Assembly (NCBI GenBank): GCA_028280845.1
Contig: JANQKZ010000017.1
Location: 1 to 64,000, forward strand
DNA from: Opitutales bacterium
GTDB taxonomy: Bacteria; Verrucomicrobiota; Verrucomicrobiia; Opitutales; JABSRG01
DNA: 64,000 nucleotides
Direction of reading: 5' to 3'
The first letter of the stretch is position 1, and every line of letters begins with the position of its first letter. Of this stretch, positions 24,773-33,185 are shown in pieces. A program made the position numbers and the translations under genes. Below the pieces are notes generated by a model. The model saw nothing but the letters and a program-made list of their open reading frames with translations. It was not told the origin of the DNA and searched no databases.

Positions 24773-26272
24773 TCAAGCATCAAGCTGAGGACGTTCGGGG
24801 TCCGGCCAGTCAATGTGGTAGAATTTGCCCCGCTCTTGATCGACCCGCTCATAGGTATGAGCGCCAAAGTAATCGCGCTGGGCCTGAAGCAAGTTCTGCG
24901 GCAACCGGGCCGTACGATAGGAATCAAAATAGGCCAAGGCACTAGAGAAGGTGGGGGTGGGGATCCCATTCTCAGCGGCAAGCGCAACCACCTTTCGCCA
25001 GTTCGCTTGGGCGGCGGCGATCTCATCCTTAAAATAAGGATCCAGCAGCAGATTGGCCAAATCCGCCTTCAGGGCATAGGCCTCCGTGATCTTCTGCAGG
25101 AAGGCCGCGCGAATGATGCAGCCCCCTCTCCAGATCTGGGCAATCTCGCCAAAACTCAACTCCCAGTCATATTCATTCTGAGCTTCACGCATCAGCTGAA
25201 ATCCCTGGGCGTAGGAACAAATCTTCGAGCAATACAGGGCATCGTGGATGGCCTGTATCATTTCAGCCCGATCCCCATCAAACGATTGGGCCGGACCTTC
25301 GAGAATTTCACTCGCAGCCACGCGCTCTTCCTTGATTGCACTCAAGGTCCGGGCAAATACCGCCTCAGCAATGGTCTGGACTGGAATCCCCATGTCCAGG
25401 GCACTGATACTCGTCCACTTACCGGTTCCCTTTTGGCCAGCCGTGTCTAACACCACATCCACAAAGGGTTTTCCTGTGATCGGATCCATCTGCTTCAGAA
25501 TATCCGCGGTAATTTCTATCAGGAAGCTATCCAGTTTGCCCGTGTTCCACTCAGCAAAGACACCCCCCATTTCCTCAGGGCTCATGCCCAACAACTGCTG
25601 CATGATGGCATAAGCTTCACAGATCATCTGCATGTCCCCATACTCGATGCCGTTGTGGACCATCTTGACATAGTGTCCGGCCCCATCAGCACCGATAAAG
25701 GTAGTACAAGGTACGCCCCCTTCCACCGGTTTACCCGGCTCTGCTCCTTCCAGTGGCTTGCCGGTTTCTGCGTCGACCTTGGCGGCAATTGCTTCCCAGA
25801 TAGGCTTTAAATAATCCCAGGCTTCCTCCTTACCTCCGGGCATCAGCGAAGGGCCAAAGCGCGCGCCTTCCTCGCCTCCCGATACCCCCGAGCCTACAAA
25901 ACGAAGGCCTTTGGCATTCAGATCTTTTTCACGACGAATCGTATCGTTCCAGTTCGCGTTGCCCCCATCAATAATGATGTCCCCTCCATCCAACAAGGGC
26001 ACCAGGTTATCAATGACCGCATCCGTCCCACGACCGGCCTGCACCATGACGATGATTTTTCGAGGCGACTTCAGGCTTCCAACAAAGTCCTCTAAGGTCG
26101 CATATCCATCCAACCCACCGGGGGTATGCGGATTCTCTGCCACAAAGGCCTCCATCTTGGAAGTGGTCCGGTTATAAACCGAGATCCGGAATCCATGATC
26201 TGCGATGTTTAACGCCAGGTTTTGGCCCATTACAGCCAACCCGATCAGCCCGATATCTGCTTCTGCTGCCAT
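24773..26272 (-). CDS. gnd: 6-phosphogluconate dehydrogenase, decarboxylating
   Basis: It oxidises 6-phosphogluconate to ribulose 5-phosphate, CO2 and NADPH in the oxidative pentose phosphate pathway. The N-terminal dinucleotide-binding motif [28 protein letters not shown], the substrate-binding [21 protein letters not shown], the catalytic [17 protein letters not shown] and the GKWTS block are all present. At 499 residues it is slightly longer than usual because of an insertion of about 19 residues after IAAKV with an internal near-repeat (GKPLEGAEP / GKPVEGGVP). It is monocistronic; no zwf is in view. Confidence 0.95.
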   Translation of the reverse strand: MAAEADIGLIGLAVMGQNLALNIADHGFRISVYNRTTSKMEAFVAENPHTPGGLDGYATLEDFVGSLKSPRKIIVMVQAGRGTDAVIDNLVPLLDGGDIIIDGGNANWNDTIRREKDLNAKGLRFVGSGVSGGEEGARFGPSLMPGGKEEAWDYLKPIWEAIAAKVDAETGKPLEGAEPGKPVEGGVPCTTFIGADGAGHYVKMVHNGIEYGDMQMICEAYAIMQQLLGMSPEEMGGVFAEWNTGKLDSFLIEITADILKQMDPITGKPFVDVVLDTAGQKGTGKWTSISALDMGIPVQTIAEAVFARTLSAIKEERVAASEILEGPAQSFDGDRAEMIQAIHDALYCSKICSYAQGFQLMREAQNEYDWELSFGEIAQIWRGGCIIRAAFLQKITEAYALKADLANLLLDPYFKDEIAAAQANWRKVVALAAENGIPTPTFSSALAYFDSYRTARLPQNLLQAQRDYFGAHTYERVDQERGKFYHIDWPDPERPQLDA

Positions 26273-26405
26273 TGTCTAAGGTATTTAATTTAGGATTTAA
26301 GTCGCTCCAACTCCCCATGGGAAAGAGCGGTCATGTTGAGTGGTTTCCGCCCCCATTCCAATACAAACCTGGAAACCCTACACGTGTAAGGCAAGCCTTT
26401 TTCGA

Positions 26406-26831
26406 TTAACCGGCCCCCCTTAGCCAATCCGTCTCTCCGTCTTCATAGTACTCTTTCTTCCAGATGGGGACGCGCTGTTTCAATTCATCGATAATCGCGC
26501 GGCAGGCCTCGAAGGCCTGGGCCCGGTGGCCGGCAGCCACTCCAACCCAGACAGCACAATCGCCGACCACCAGTTTCCCGGAGCGATGAACCGCATGGAC
26601 GGCCTTCAACTCCCACCGATCCAGGGCCTCCTGAAGAATCCGCTGCCCCTCTTTAACAGCTAATTCATCGTAAACCTCATATTCCAGGGCGATGACCGGC
26701 TTTCCCTCATTTAAGTTCCGGACCCAACCCTCGAAGGTAACGACTCCCCCCGCACCAGGGTCTTCCAAGCGCTTGCGAAGAGATTGCGGCCTCAATGGCT
26801 GGGGAGAAATTTCAAAGCTAGGCTCAAGCAT
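26406..26831 (-). CDS. moaE: Molybdopterin synthase catalytic subunit MoaE
   Basis: The large subunit of molybdopterin synthase, which with MoaD transfers sulfur to cyclic pyranopterin monophosphate. Recognisable blocks are GGVVTFEGWVRNLNEGKPVIALEYEVYDELA, VHRSGKLVVGDCAVWVGVAAGHRAQAFEAC (with the conserved HR) and VPIWKKEYYEDGETDW, which carries the active-site lysines. The ATG at 26831 gives 141 residues, normal for MoaE; a longer upstream frame has no family support. It is the last gene of the cupin / moaD / hypothetical / moaE operon. Confidence 0.93.
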   Translation of the reverse strand: MLEPSFEISPQPLRPQSLRKRLEDPGAGGVVTFEGWVRNLNEGKPVIALEYEVYDELAVKEGQRILQEALDRWELKAVHAVHRSGKLVVGDCAVWVGVAAGHRAQAFEACRAIIDELKQRVPIWKKEYYEDGETDWLRGAG

Positions 26832-26846
26832 AGGAAAAACCCCACC

Positions 26847-26871
26847 GTAGGGCCCGCGCTCGCGCGTGGCC
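26847..26871. repeat. REP-like GC-rich motif before moaE
   Basis: GTAGGGCCCGCGCTCG followed by CGCGTGGCC can form a GGCC-based hairpin. The same 16-mer core recurs at 6680 and, with changes, at 36298. It lies in the 43-bp gap between the 104-residue frame and moaE. Confidence 0.5.
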
Positions 26872-26874
26872 AGT

Positions 26875-27189
26875 CTACAGTGCGCAATCGCCGACAACCG
26901 GCCTCAAGAAATCACGCTCAGGAATCCAATAATCGCCGACTTTCTGGACCCGATGAGCTTGGACGACACAAGAAAAGGGCTGTCCATCTTGCAAAGCGTA
27001 TTCTCGAATACCCATCCCGATCTGGGCCCCATGGGGGTCTTCCTTCCATAATATGGCAAAAATCACTTTCAGAGCATCATTCAATCCCTCAAGTTCCTGC
27101 TCCCACAGAGCGATTTCATCTGGGGGTGGGAATCGATATGCTTCAACTGGGGAATCACCCCCCGGCAACCGGAGGAATAAACACCACAT
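26875..27189 (-). CDS. Hypothetical protein between moaD and moaE
   Basis: A frame of up to 104 residues with acidic and aromatic character (RFPPPDEIALWEQELEGLN, FAILWKEDPHGAQIG, GDYWIPERDF). I recognise no family. Its first ATG (27189) overlaps the end of moaD by 35 bp in another frame; a TTG at 27168 would reduce the overlap. Its place inside a molybdopterin-synthase operon suggests a role in cofactor synthesis or in the use of the cofactor, but nothing in the protein proves it. Confidence 0.6.
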   Translation of the reverse strand: MWCLFLRLPGGDSPVEAYRFPPPDEIALWEQELEGLNDALKVIFAILWKEDPHGAQIGMGIREYALQDGQPFSCVVQAHRVQKVGDYWIPERDFLRPVVGDCAL

Positions 27190-27409
27190 GATCGCCGTTC
27201 TTCAGCTGGTGGTCAGCATTCACAAACTCATCATTCAGGGCAAACTTCAGCTGGTCGACCCTGAGCCGCAAGCCGTGAGCCAGTTTCAATTCCTCGTAAA
27301 GGCTACCCAGGGTCTGGGCCTGGGTCACCACATTTTCAGCCCCGAGGCCACGGTCCTCTCGCAACACCGCGAAGTAACCCACTTGGACTTGTTTACCGCC
27401 GTTGCTCAT
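27155..27409 (-). CDS. moaD: Molybdopterin synthase sulfur carrier subunit MoaD
   Basis: An 84-residue ubiquitin-like sulfur carrier ending in Gly-Gly (FIPPVAGG), the residue pair that is adenylated and converted to a thiocarboxylate before sulfur donation in MoaE. The beta-grasp core is visible in VQVGYFAVLREDRG, LYEELKLAHGL and NGDHVVFIPP. The ATG at 27409 overlaps the cupin stop (ATGA), so it is translationally coupled to that gene. No moeB-like activating enzyme is present in the window. Confidence 0.9.
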   Translation of the reverse strand: MSNGGKQVQVGYFAVLREDRGLGAENVVTQAQTLGSLYEELKLAHGLRLRVDQLKFALNDEFVNADHQLKNGDHVVFIPPVAGG

Positions 27410-27816
27410 GGGGAAGGAAAGTCTACCACCAGTTTTTCCCCATCCCATTTCTCGAGGAAGACGCTGCAATCGGGATCCCAGGGCGGAACGCAGACCACCA
27501 TCATCTGGACGGGTTCTTCGCCGGTATTAGTCAGTTTGTGGGATACCCCACTCGGAATGTGCACCAGATCCCCTGGGCCCACCGGGCTGCTTTGCTCACC
27601 GAGATCCATTTGCCCATAGCCAGACAGCAGGTAATAGCTCTCCTCGACTTCGGGATGATAGTGGTTGATCGTACTGCCCCCAACCGGGACTTCCGCCAAC
27701 GCTACTGAATGGCGAACCGGCTCGGTGGAACGAACCTTACCCAGTAATTCGACAACCGTCTCACCATGAGGGGTCAGGATCGGATCGCCCAATTCTCTTG
27801 ATTTAAAAACACCCAT
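27406..27816 (-). CDS. Single-domain cupin protein
   Basis: A 136-residue protein with both cupin motifs: INHYHPEVEESYYLLSGYGQM (metal-binding His pair and Glu) and PGDLVHIPSGVSHKLTN (C-terminal His). Such small cupins bind a divalent metal and act as isomerases, dioxygenases or sensors; no specific function is deducible. It is the first gene of the moaD-moaE operon, overlapping moaD by 4 nt, and is divergent from nadA. Confidence 0.87.
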   Translation of the reverse strand: MGVFKSRELGDPILTPHGETVVELLGKVRSTEPVRHSVALAEVPVGGSTINHYHPEVEESYYLLSGYGQMDLGEQSSPVGPGDLVHIPSGVSHKLTNTGEEPVQMMVVCVPPWDPDCSVFLEKWDGEKLVVDFPSP

Positions 27817-27893
27817 AAGTGCTCTATTCTCAAGTCACCCAGCTCAAAGGCCAAGAAGGATTTCATTGATTCAATGGATTCCTTATCCAATAT

Positions 27894-27929
27894 AGCCGTT
27901 TTGCCATAACGGCTCGGCGATTGGCAAAA
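27894..27929. promoter_or_regulatory. Nested palindromes upstream of nadA (putative operator)
   Basis: AGCCGTT (27894-27900) pairs with AACGGCT (27908-27914). An overlapping second dyad, TTTTGCCA (27899-27906) with TGGCAAAA (27922-27929), extends over the -35 of the nadA promoter. The arrangement fits a repressor site for NAD synthesis; the regulator is unidentified. Confidence 0.5.
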
Positions 27930-27948
27930 CCCAAAAATCCAGTATAAT
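27921..27948 (+). promoter_or_regulatory. Sigma-70-type promoter of nadA-nadC-nadB
   Basis: TTGGCA (27921-27926) and a perfect TATAAT (27943-27948) are separated by 16 bp. Transcription would begin near 27955, only about 7 nt before the nadA ATG, and no Shine-Dalgarno sequence is visible, so the message would be nearly leaderless. Confidence 0.7.
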
Positions 27949-27961
27949 TCAGCGGTGTAAG

Positions 27962-29053
27962 ATGAAAGACTTACTACAACCAGAGCTTGGAGATCCGGTC
28001 TTACCGGATCGCACATTCACGGACAAAGAACTCGAGCAGGAGGCTGACCGCCTGTTCAAGCAGATGGCTCATGTCGAGTGCTCTATCTATCAAAAATGGA
28101 CTTACGAAGGCTGTAGAGAGATTGCCCCCAAAACACTCGAGATCAAGGCCCTTAAGGAAAGACTCGGAGCCGTAATCCTGGCCCACAGCTATGTGGAACC
28201 CGAAATCATTTACGGAGTAGCGGATTACACCGGAGATTCCTATAAACTGAGCCGCGATGCCCAACGGGCCAATGCCTCCATCATTCTGTTCAGCGGAGTC
28301 GTTTTCATGGCTGAGACCGCCAAGATCCTTAACCCCCGGTCCAAAGTAATCGTGCCGGACCGCGGAAGTGGATGCTCACTCGCCGATTCCCTGACCGGAG
28401 CCCAGCTGCGAGAACTCAAGCAGCAATACCCCGATGCCGCCGTGGTGTGTTACATCAATTGCAATGCCGACGTAAAAGCGGAAAGTGATGTCTGTGTCAC
28501 TTCCACCAACGTCTATGATATATGCGCCCAGCTCCCCCAACAGCGCATTCTCTTTGTGCCGGACCGCCTCATGGCTGAAAACATCCGCATGGAAATGCGG
28601 CGACGGGGCATTGATAAAGCAATTCTGACTTCCGATGGAACTTGCATGGTCCACGACCAGTTCACCGATGATTTAATCGATGAGGCCCGGGCCCGCTATC
28701 CCGGGCTCCGCGTCGTCTCGCACCCGGAGTGCCTGCCCGAAGTAACGAAGAAAAGCGACTTTGTTGGCAGCACCAGTGCGATGATGCGCTACGTTGTGGA
28801 TACCGATGCCCCCTACTTTATGATGCTGACCGAGTGTGGGCTTGTCTCTCGTCTCGAAGTGGAGAACCCGGATAAACGCTTTATAGGGAGTTGTAAGCTA
28901 TGCCCTTACATGAAAATGAACTCCCTCGACAAAATTATCCAAGTCCTGCGTGACCCCAGCCCCGAGCAAGTCATCGAGCTCGACGAACCCCTCAGGCTCA
29001 AGGCAGAGCGCTCCATCCAGCGTATGTTCCACCTCACCGAAGGTGCCCAATAA
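27962..29053 (+). CDS. nadA: Quinolinate synthase NadA
   Basis: It condenses iminoaspartate with dihydroxyacetone phosphate to quinolinate, the second step of de novo NAD synthesis, using a [4Fe-4S] cluster. Cluster cysteines are visible in RGSGCSLAD, LTECGLVSR and CKLCPYMKMN, and the substrate region in ILAHSYVEPEIIYGVADYTGDSYKLS. The 363-residue length is normal for the long-form enzyme. It heads an operon with nadC and nadB. ATG at 27962 follows a strong promoter. Confidence 0.96.
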   Translation: MKDLLQPELGDPVLPDRTFTDKELEQEADRLFKQMAHVECSIYQKWTYEGCREIAPKTLEIKALKERLGAVILAHSYVEPEIIYGVADYTGDSYKLSRDAQRANASIILFSGVVFMAETAKILNPRSKVIVPDRGSGCSLADSLTGAQLRELKQQYPDAAVVCYINCNADVKAESDVCVTSTNVYDICAQLPQQRILFVPDRLMAENIRMEMRRRGIDKAILTSDGTCMVHDQFTDDLIDEARARYPGLRVVSHPECLPEVTKKSDFVGSTSAMMRYVVDTDAPYFMMLTECGLVSRLEVENPDKRFIGSCKLCPYMKMNSLDKIIQVLRDPSPEQVIELDEPLRLKAERSIQRMFHLTEGAQ

Positions 29054-29071
29054 TTTGCATTCCCTTTTTAT

Positions 29072-29932
29072 ATGTCTATGGATATCGAACCCCTGGCCAT
29101 CACACCCCATGTCGAAGCCCTCATGGACCTGGCCTACCAGGAAGACTTGGGAAATGGCGATATCACTTCAGACCTCTTGTTTCCGGATACCCATCGCTCG
29201 GTGGCTGAGCTAGAGGCTCGCCAGTCTCTAGTCCTTGCCGGCCTCACTGTAGCTTGCGCTTTCTTTAAGAAGGTGGATCCCGATTTAACCCTCGATCACA
29301 ACGCCAAGGACGGGGACGCGTTGGAATACGGAGATCTGGTACTCACCATTGAAGGACCGACTAAATCCATTCTCAGAGCTGAGCGAACCGTATTGAATTT
29401 TCTTCAGAATCTATCCGGTATCGCCACCATGACCCGGCGTTTTGTGGAGGCCAGCTCAGCCAGCAATCCCCAGGTCCGGATCGTCGACACTCGAAAAACC
29501 GTTCCCGGATTCCGTTACCTCGCCAAACATGCAGTGCGTTGTGGGGGGGGGCTCAATCACCGCTTTAATTTATCCGATGCCGCTATGTTGAAGGACAACC
29601 ACATCGCAGCGACCGGATCCATCGAGAACGCCGTCCAGCGTCTGCGCGCCAAAATTCCTCACACCACAAAAATTGAAGTGGAAGCCGATCTCCCGGATCA
29701 GGCGCGGGAAGCTGTTGCTGCCGGCGCGGACATCATTTTACTGGATAACATGTCCCCCGACCAAATCCGCGAGCTCGTCCAGGAACTGGGCGACCAGGCC
29801 ACCCTTGAGGCCTCGGGAGGAATGGAACTCCGGTCGATCGCGGATTATGCCGCTACCGGAGTCCATGTCATCAGCATTGGAGCCATAACTCACTCTGCAC
29901 CCGCGGCCGACCTTTCCCTCAATTTCAGATGA
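29072..29932 (+). CDS. nadC: Nicotinate-nucleotide pyrophosphorylase (quinolinate phosphoribosyltransferase)
   Basis: It converts quinolinate and PRPP to nicotinate mononucleotide with loss of CO2. Diagnostic segments are QEDLGNGDITSDLL, RAERTVLNFLQNLSGIAT, VDTRKTVPGFRYLAKHAVRCGGGLNHRFNLSDAAMLKDNH and EASGGMELRSIADYAATGVHVISIGAITHSA. The length of 286 residues is typical. It begins 18 nt after nadA, and its TGA overlaps the nadB ATG (ATGA), which confirms one operon. Confidence 0.96.
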   Translation: MSMDIEPLAITPHVEALMDLAYQEDLGNGDITSDLLFPDTHRSVAELEARQSLVLAGLTVACAFFKKVDPDLTLDHNAKDGDALEYGDLVLTIEGPTKSILRAERTVLNFLQNLSGIATMTRRFVEASSASNPQVRIVDTRKTVPGFRYLAKHAVRCGGGLNHRFNLSDAAMLKDNHIAATGSIENAVQRLRAKIPHTTKIEVEADLPDQAREAVAAGADIILLDNMSPDQIRELVQELGDQATLEASGGMELRSIADYAATGVHVISIGAITHSAPAADLSLNFR

Positions 29933-31524
29933 AAACCCTCCAAACGGATTGTCTTGTCGTCGGCTACGGGCTGGCGGGAGCTGCCTATGCGCTCATGGCC
30001 GCCCGCAAGGGACTCCGGGTCATGGTGCTCACCTCAGAGGCCCCACCCACCGGCGCGAACAGCGATTGGGCTCAAGGCGGTATTATCTTTCATGAAGAGG
30101 GGGATATGACCCAACTCAAAGAGGACATCATTCGGGCCAGTGACTATACCGCCAACCCTGAAGCCGTCGAAACCCTTGCTCAATTTGGACCGGAAACCGT
30201 TCGGGATTTCCTGATTTCCCAGCTCAACGTCCCTTTCGATACCGAGGATAGTGGGGCGCTCAAGTATACGCGGGAAGGTGGCCACTCGACTAAGCGGATC
30301 ATCTTCTCAAAAGATACCACCGGGCATTCCATATTGACCCAGGCCCATCAGGCAGTGGAGGCCGAACCCAACATCACCATCGTTCCCAATGCGATGGCGA
30401 TTGACTTGCTCACCCTCTCTCACAACAGCCTGAACCCACTCGATAAATATAGACCCCTCACCTGCTTTGGCACCTATTTCCTCGACCTGAACACAAAAGA
30501 AACCGTGGCCGTGGTCGCAAAAAAAACCGTGCTGGCCACGGGAGGAGCCGGCCAGGTCTATCTCAACACCACCAATCAGAAAAGTGCGGTCGGTGGCGGG
30601 ATCGCGATGGCCTACCGCGTAGGGGCTCGGGTCATCGACATGGAATACGTCCAGTTCCACCCCACCGCCTTTACCAAAAAAAATTGCCCGGCCTTTTTAA
30701 TCTCCGAGGCCGTTCGCGGAGAGGGTGGAGTCCTTGTCAATGCCAACGGCACTCCCTTCATGGAAGGAAAACATGAGCTGGCCCACCTGGCACCCCGCGA
30801 TATCGTAGCCCGCGGGATTCAGGAGGAAATGGCCATGCGCGGCGACACCTGTGTCTACATTGACCTCAGTTCCAGAAGCACGGACTTCATCAAGGATCGC
30901 TTTCCCACCATCTACCGGCGCTGCCTCGAATATGGGGTAGATATCTCGAAGGACCCGATCCCCGTGAGCCCGGCTGCCCACTACCTCTGTGGTGGAATCC
31001 ACACCACCATGAAAGGCAGGACCAATATTCGTCATCTCAATGCGATCGGGGAATGCGCCTGCACCGGTTTGCATGGAGCCAACCGTCTGGCCAGCACCTC
31101 CTTGCTCGAATGTATTGTCGGAGCCCGCCTGACCGCGGAGGCGGATACAGAAGAGATCGTCGACAACCAGTTCTCCCTACCGGAAGTTCGCCCCTGGCGC
31201 AGCCCGGAGGCCAAAGCCAGCACCACGCTTATCAAACAGGACTTTGCCCTCATCCAGAATACCATGTGGAACTACGTCGGATTGGTACGTTCGCGCCACC
31301 GCCTCGAGCGGGCACGCCGTATCCTGAAAGAACTCAAAGCGGAAGTAAACCAGTTCTACGCCGGATACCGGCTCAACCGGCCTCTGCTCGAACTGCGAAA
31401 CGCCCTCCAGACCGCCCAGATGATTGTCTTCGCGGCCGCCCTCAACCCCGTATCCAAGGGAAGCCACTATGTGACCTCGGATACGGAGGAGCCACCCAAA
31501 GCCCCGGTCACCCAGAAAGTGTGA
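29929..31524 (+). CDS. nadB: L-aspartate oxidase
   Basis: An FAD enzyme that oxidises L-aspartate to iminoaspartate, the first step of de novo NAD synthesis. The N-terminal dinucleotide motif VVGYGLAGAAYALMAARKG, SDWAQGGI, the succinate-dehydrogenase-type core (FISEAVRGEGG analogue LISEAVRGEGGVLVN, LAPRDIVARGI, PVSPAAHYLCGGI) and LHGANRLASTSLLECIVGA are visible. At 531 residues it is full length. Its start overlaps nadC. Together nadA, nadB and nadC complete the route from aspartate to nicotinate mononucleotide. Confidence 0.96.
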   Translation: MKTLQTDCLVVGYGLAGAAYALMAARKGLRVMVLTSEAPPTGANSDWAQGGIIFHEEGDMTQLKEDIIRASDYTANPEAVETLAQFGPETVRDFLISQLNVPFDTEDSGALKYTREGGHSTKRIIFSKDTTGHSILTQAHQAVEAEPNITIVPNAMAIDLLTLSHNSLNPLDKYRPLTCFGTYFLDLNTKETVAVVAKKTVLATGGAGQVYLNTTNQKSAVGGGIAMAYRVGARVIDMEYVQFHPTAFTKKNCPAFLISEAVRGEGGVLVNANGTPFMEGKHELAHLAPRDIVARGIQEEMAMRGDTCVYIDLSSRSTDFIKDRFPTIYRRCLEYGVDISKDPIPVSPAAHYLCGGIHTTMKGRTNIRHLNAIGECACTGLHGANRLASTSLLECIVGARLTAEADTEEIVDNQFSLPEVRPWRSPEAKASTTLIKQDFALIQNTMWNYVGLVRSRHRLERARRILKELKAEVNQFYAGYRLNRPLLELRNALQTAQMIVFAAALNPVSKGSHYVTSDTEEPPKAPVTQKV

Positions 31525-31596
31525 TTTACAGGAGTGGAGATAGGGATCCCTCTCAGGGAGTGGACCGCGAAAAAAAGAATACCTTTTCTCTCTCCT

Positions 31597-32661
31597 CTAA
31601 CACACCCGGCCGGCCAACTCCTGCGCATCAGCGAGGAAGGCTTGAATGGCATCCGTATCCGTATTCCAGCTACACATGAGTCGATAGGCATCTACTTCGG
31701 AAAAGGGGTAGAAGTGCCAGCCCTTATCCCACAGCCCCTGGGCCAGGGGCTCGGGCATCCGGATAAAGACCGCATTAGCCTCGACCGGAAAACGAAGCGT
31801 AATCCCCTCGATTTCCGCCAGGCCATCGACCAATTGCCTGGCACACGTGTTGGCATGCCGCGCATTACGACTCCAGACCTGAGGCTGCATAAGCGCATGA
31901 AAGGGAGCTGACAAGTAGCGCTGCTTGCTTGCCAACTGTCCACCCATTTTGCGACGCCACTCCATCTCTTCTAAGCCCTCCTGGTTGAAAAACACGATCG
32001 CCTCGCAGAGAGGACCCCCATTTTTCGTTGCTCCCAGACTGAGGGCGTCCACCCCGACTTCCCAGGTAATCGCCCTGGGAGCGACTCCCAGGGCCTCGAC
32101 CGCATTGAAGAATCGAGCCCCGTCCATATGAAAGACCAGGTCGCGCCTCCTGGCGATAGCCCCGAGCCGGTTCAATTCCTCGGGTGTATATACACCCCCC
32201 ATCTCGGTCGTTTGCGTCACGCTCAGTACCCGCGGCTTGGGAGAGTGGATGTCATGGCCCCGGACGAACACCGGTTCGATCCCCTCCGGATCCACTTTAC
32301 CATGGGGGCCGTCCACATGGATCAACTTGCCGCCGCCGATGAAGAACTCTGGGCCACTGGCTTCATCCGTCACCACATGACCCGTCGGGCTGCAAATCAC
32401 AGCGTGATACGGCTGGCAATAATGCGATAAGGTCATCGCATTCGCCGCAGAACCACTGAAGACAAAATAGATCGAGCAATCCGTTTCGAAGAAATCCTGT
32501 ATGCGCTGTTTCGCGCGTTGGGTCCACGGATCATCCCCGTAACTGGGAGACCAATCGGCATTCGCCTGGTTCATCGCCTCCATCGCCTCTGGACACATCG
32601 GGGCCACGTTGTCGGAGGCAAATTGCCATTTCCAGAATGGGGACGGGAGCTCGTTGTTCAT
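31597..32661 (-). CDS. ltaE: Low-specificity threonine aldolase-type PLP enzyme
   Basis: The 354-residue protein is a fold-type I PLP enzyme of the threonine aldolase / beta-eliminating lyase family. It retains FASDNVAPMCPEAMEAM near the start, DEASGPEF, FHMDGARFFNA (PLP-binding Asp) and the Schiff-base lysine in LSLGATKNGG. It would cleave threonine or allo-threonine to glycine and acetaldehyde, or act on a related beta-hydroxy amino acid. It overlaps the moaC stop by 4 nt as the downstream gene, an unexpected partner for cofactor genes. It is convergent with nadB. Confidence 0.88.
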   Translation of the reverse strand: MNNELPSPFWKWQFASDNVAPMCPEAMEAMNQANADWSPSYGDDPWTQRAKQRIQDFFETDCSIYFVFSGSAANAMTLSHYCQPYHAVICSPTGHVVTDEASGPEFFIGGGKLIHVDGPHGKVDPEGIEPVFVRGHDIHSPKPRVLSVTQTTEMGGVYTPEELNRLGAIARRRDLVFHMDGARFFNAVEALGVAPRAITWEVGVDALSLGATKNGGPLCEAIVFFNQEGLEEMEWRRKMGGQLASKQRYLSAPFHALMQPQVWSRNARHANTCARQLVDGLAEIEGITLRFPVEANAVFIRMPEPLAQGLWDKGWHFYPFSEVDAYRLMCSWNTDTDAIQAFLADAQELAGRVC

Positions 32662-33131
32662 GATTTAAAGTCAGACTTCCCTCCGGTTTTTTCAACCAGT
32701 CGAACAGATAGAATTTCGATTTCTCGCGACATGGCTTTGCACATGTCATAGATCGTGAGGGCGGCCACAGAGGCTCCAGTGAGCGCTTCCATTTCGACCC
32801 CTGTTTTTCCTGTCACTTCCACCGTGCATTGGATCTGCACCTCCTCGTTTCCACTTGGTTCTACACGGACTTTTATCCCTTCGATACTGAGTGGGTGGCA
32901 GAAGGGAATAAGTTCCCAGGTTCGTTTGGCCGCCTGCGTTCCCGCAATGATGGCAGTTTGGAAAACAGGACCTTTTCTGGTCTGGATATCCAGTCCCTCC
33001 AATTGCTCCATGATTTCGGCGGTAAGGCGCACCCGGCCGACGGCGGTCGCGCTGCGGAAGGTCACCGCCTTGTCTCCCACGGATACCATCTCCGGTTGGT
33101 TGGACTCTGGGTCAATGTGGCTCAAAGACAT
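32658..33131 (-). CDS. moaC: Cyclic pyranopterin monophosphate synthase MoaC
   Basis: It catalyses the second half of the first molybdenum-cofactor step, turning the MoaA product into cyclic pyranopterin monophosphate. Family blocks include MVSVGDKAVTFRSATAVGRVRL, GPVFQTAIIAGTQAAKRTWELIPFCHPL and TGVEMEALTGASVAALTIYDMCKAM with the conserved Lys. The 157-residue length is normal. It lies 54 bp downstream of moeA on the same strand and its stop overlaps the aldolase start. Confidence 0.95.
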   Translation of the reverse strand: MSLSHIDPESNQPEMVSVGDKAVTFRSATAVGRVRLTAEIMEQLEGLDIQTRKGPVFQTAIIAGTQAAKRTWELIPFCHPLSIEGIKVRVEPSGNEEVQIQCTVEVTGKTGVEMEALTGASVAALTIYDMCKAMSREIEILSVRLVEKTGGKSDFKS

Positions 33132-33185
33132 GGCGCCATCCTTATCATGGGGTTGCCAATGACAAGCGAGAACCGCCGCACCCTT

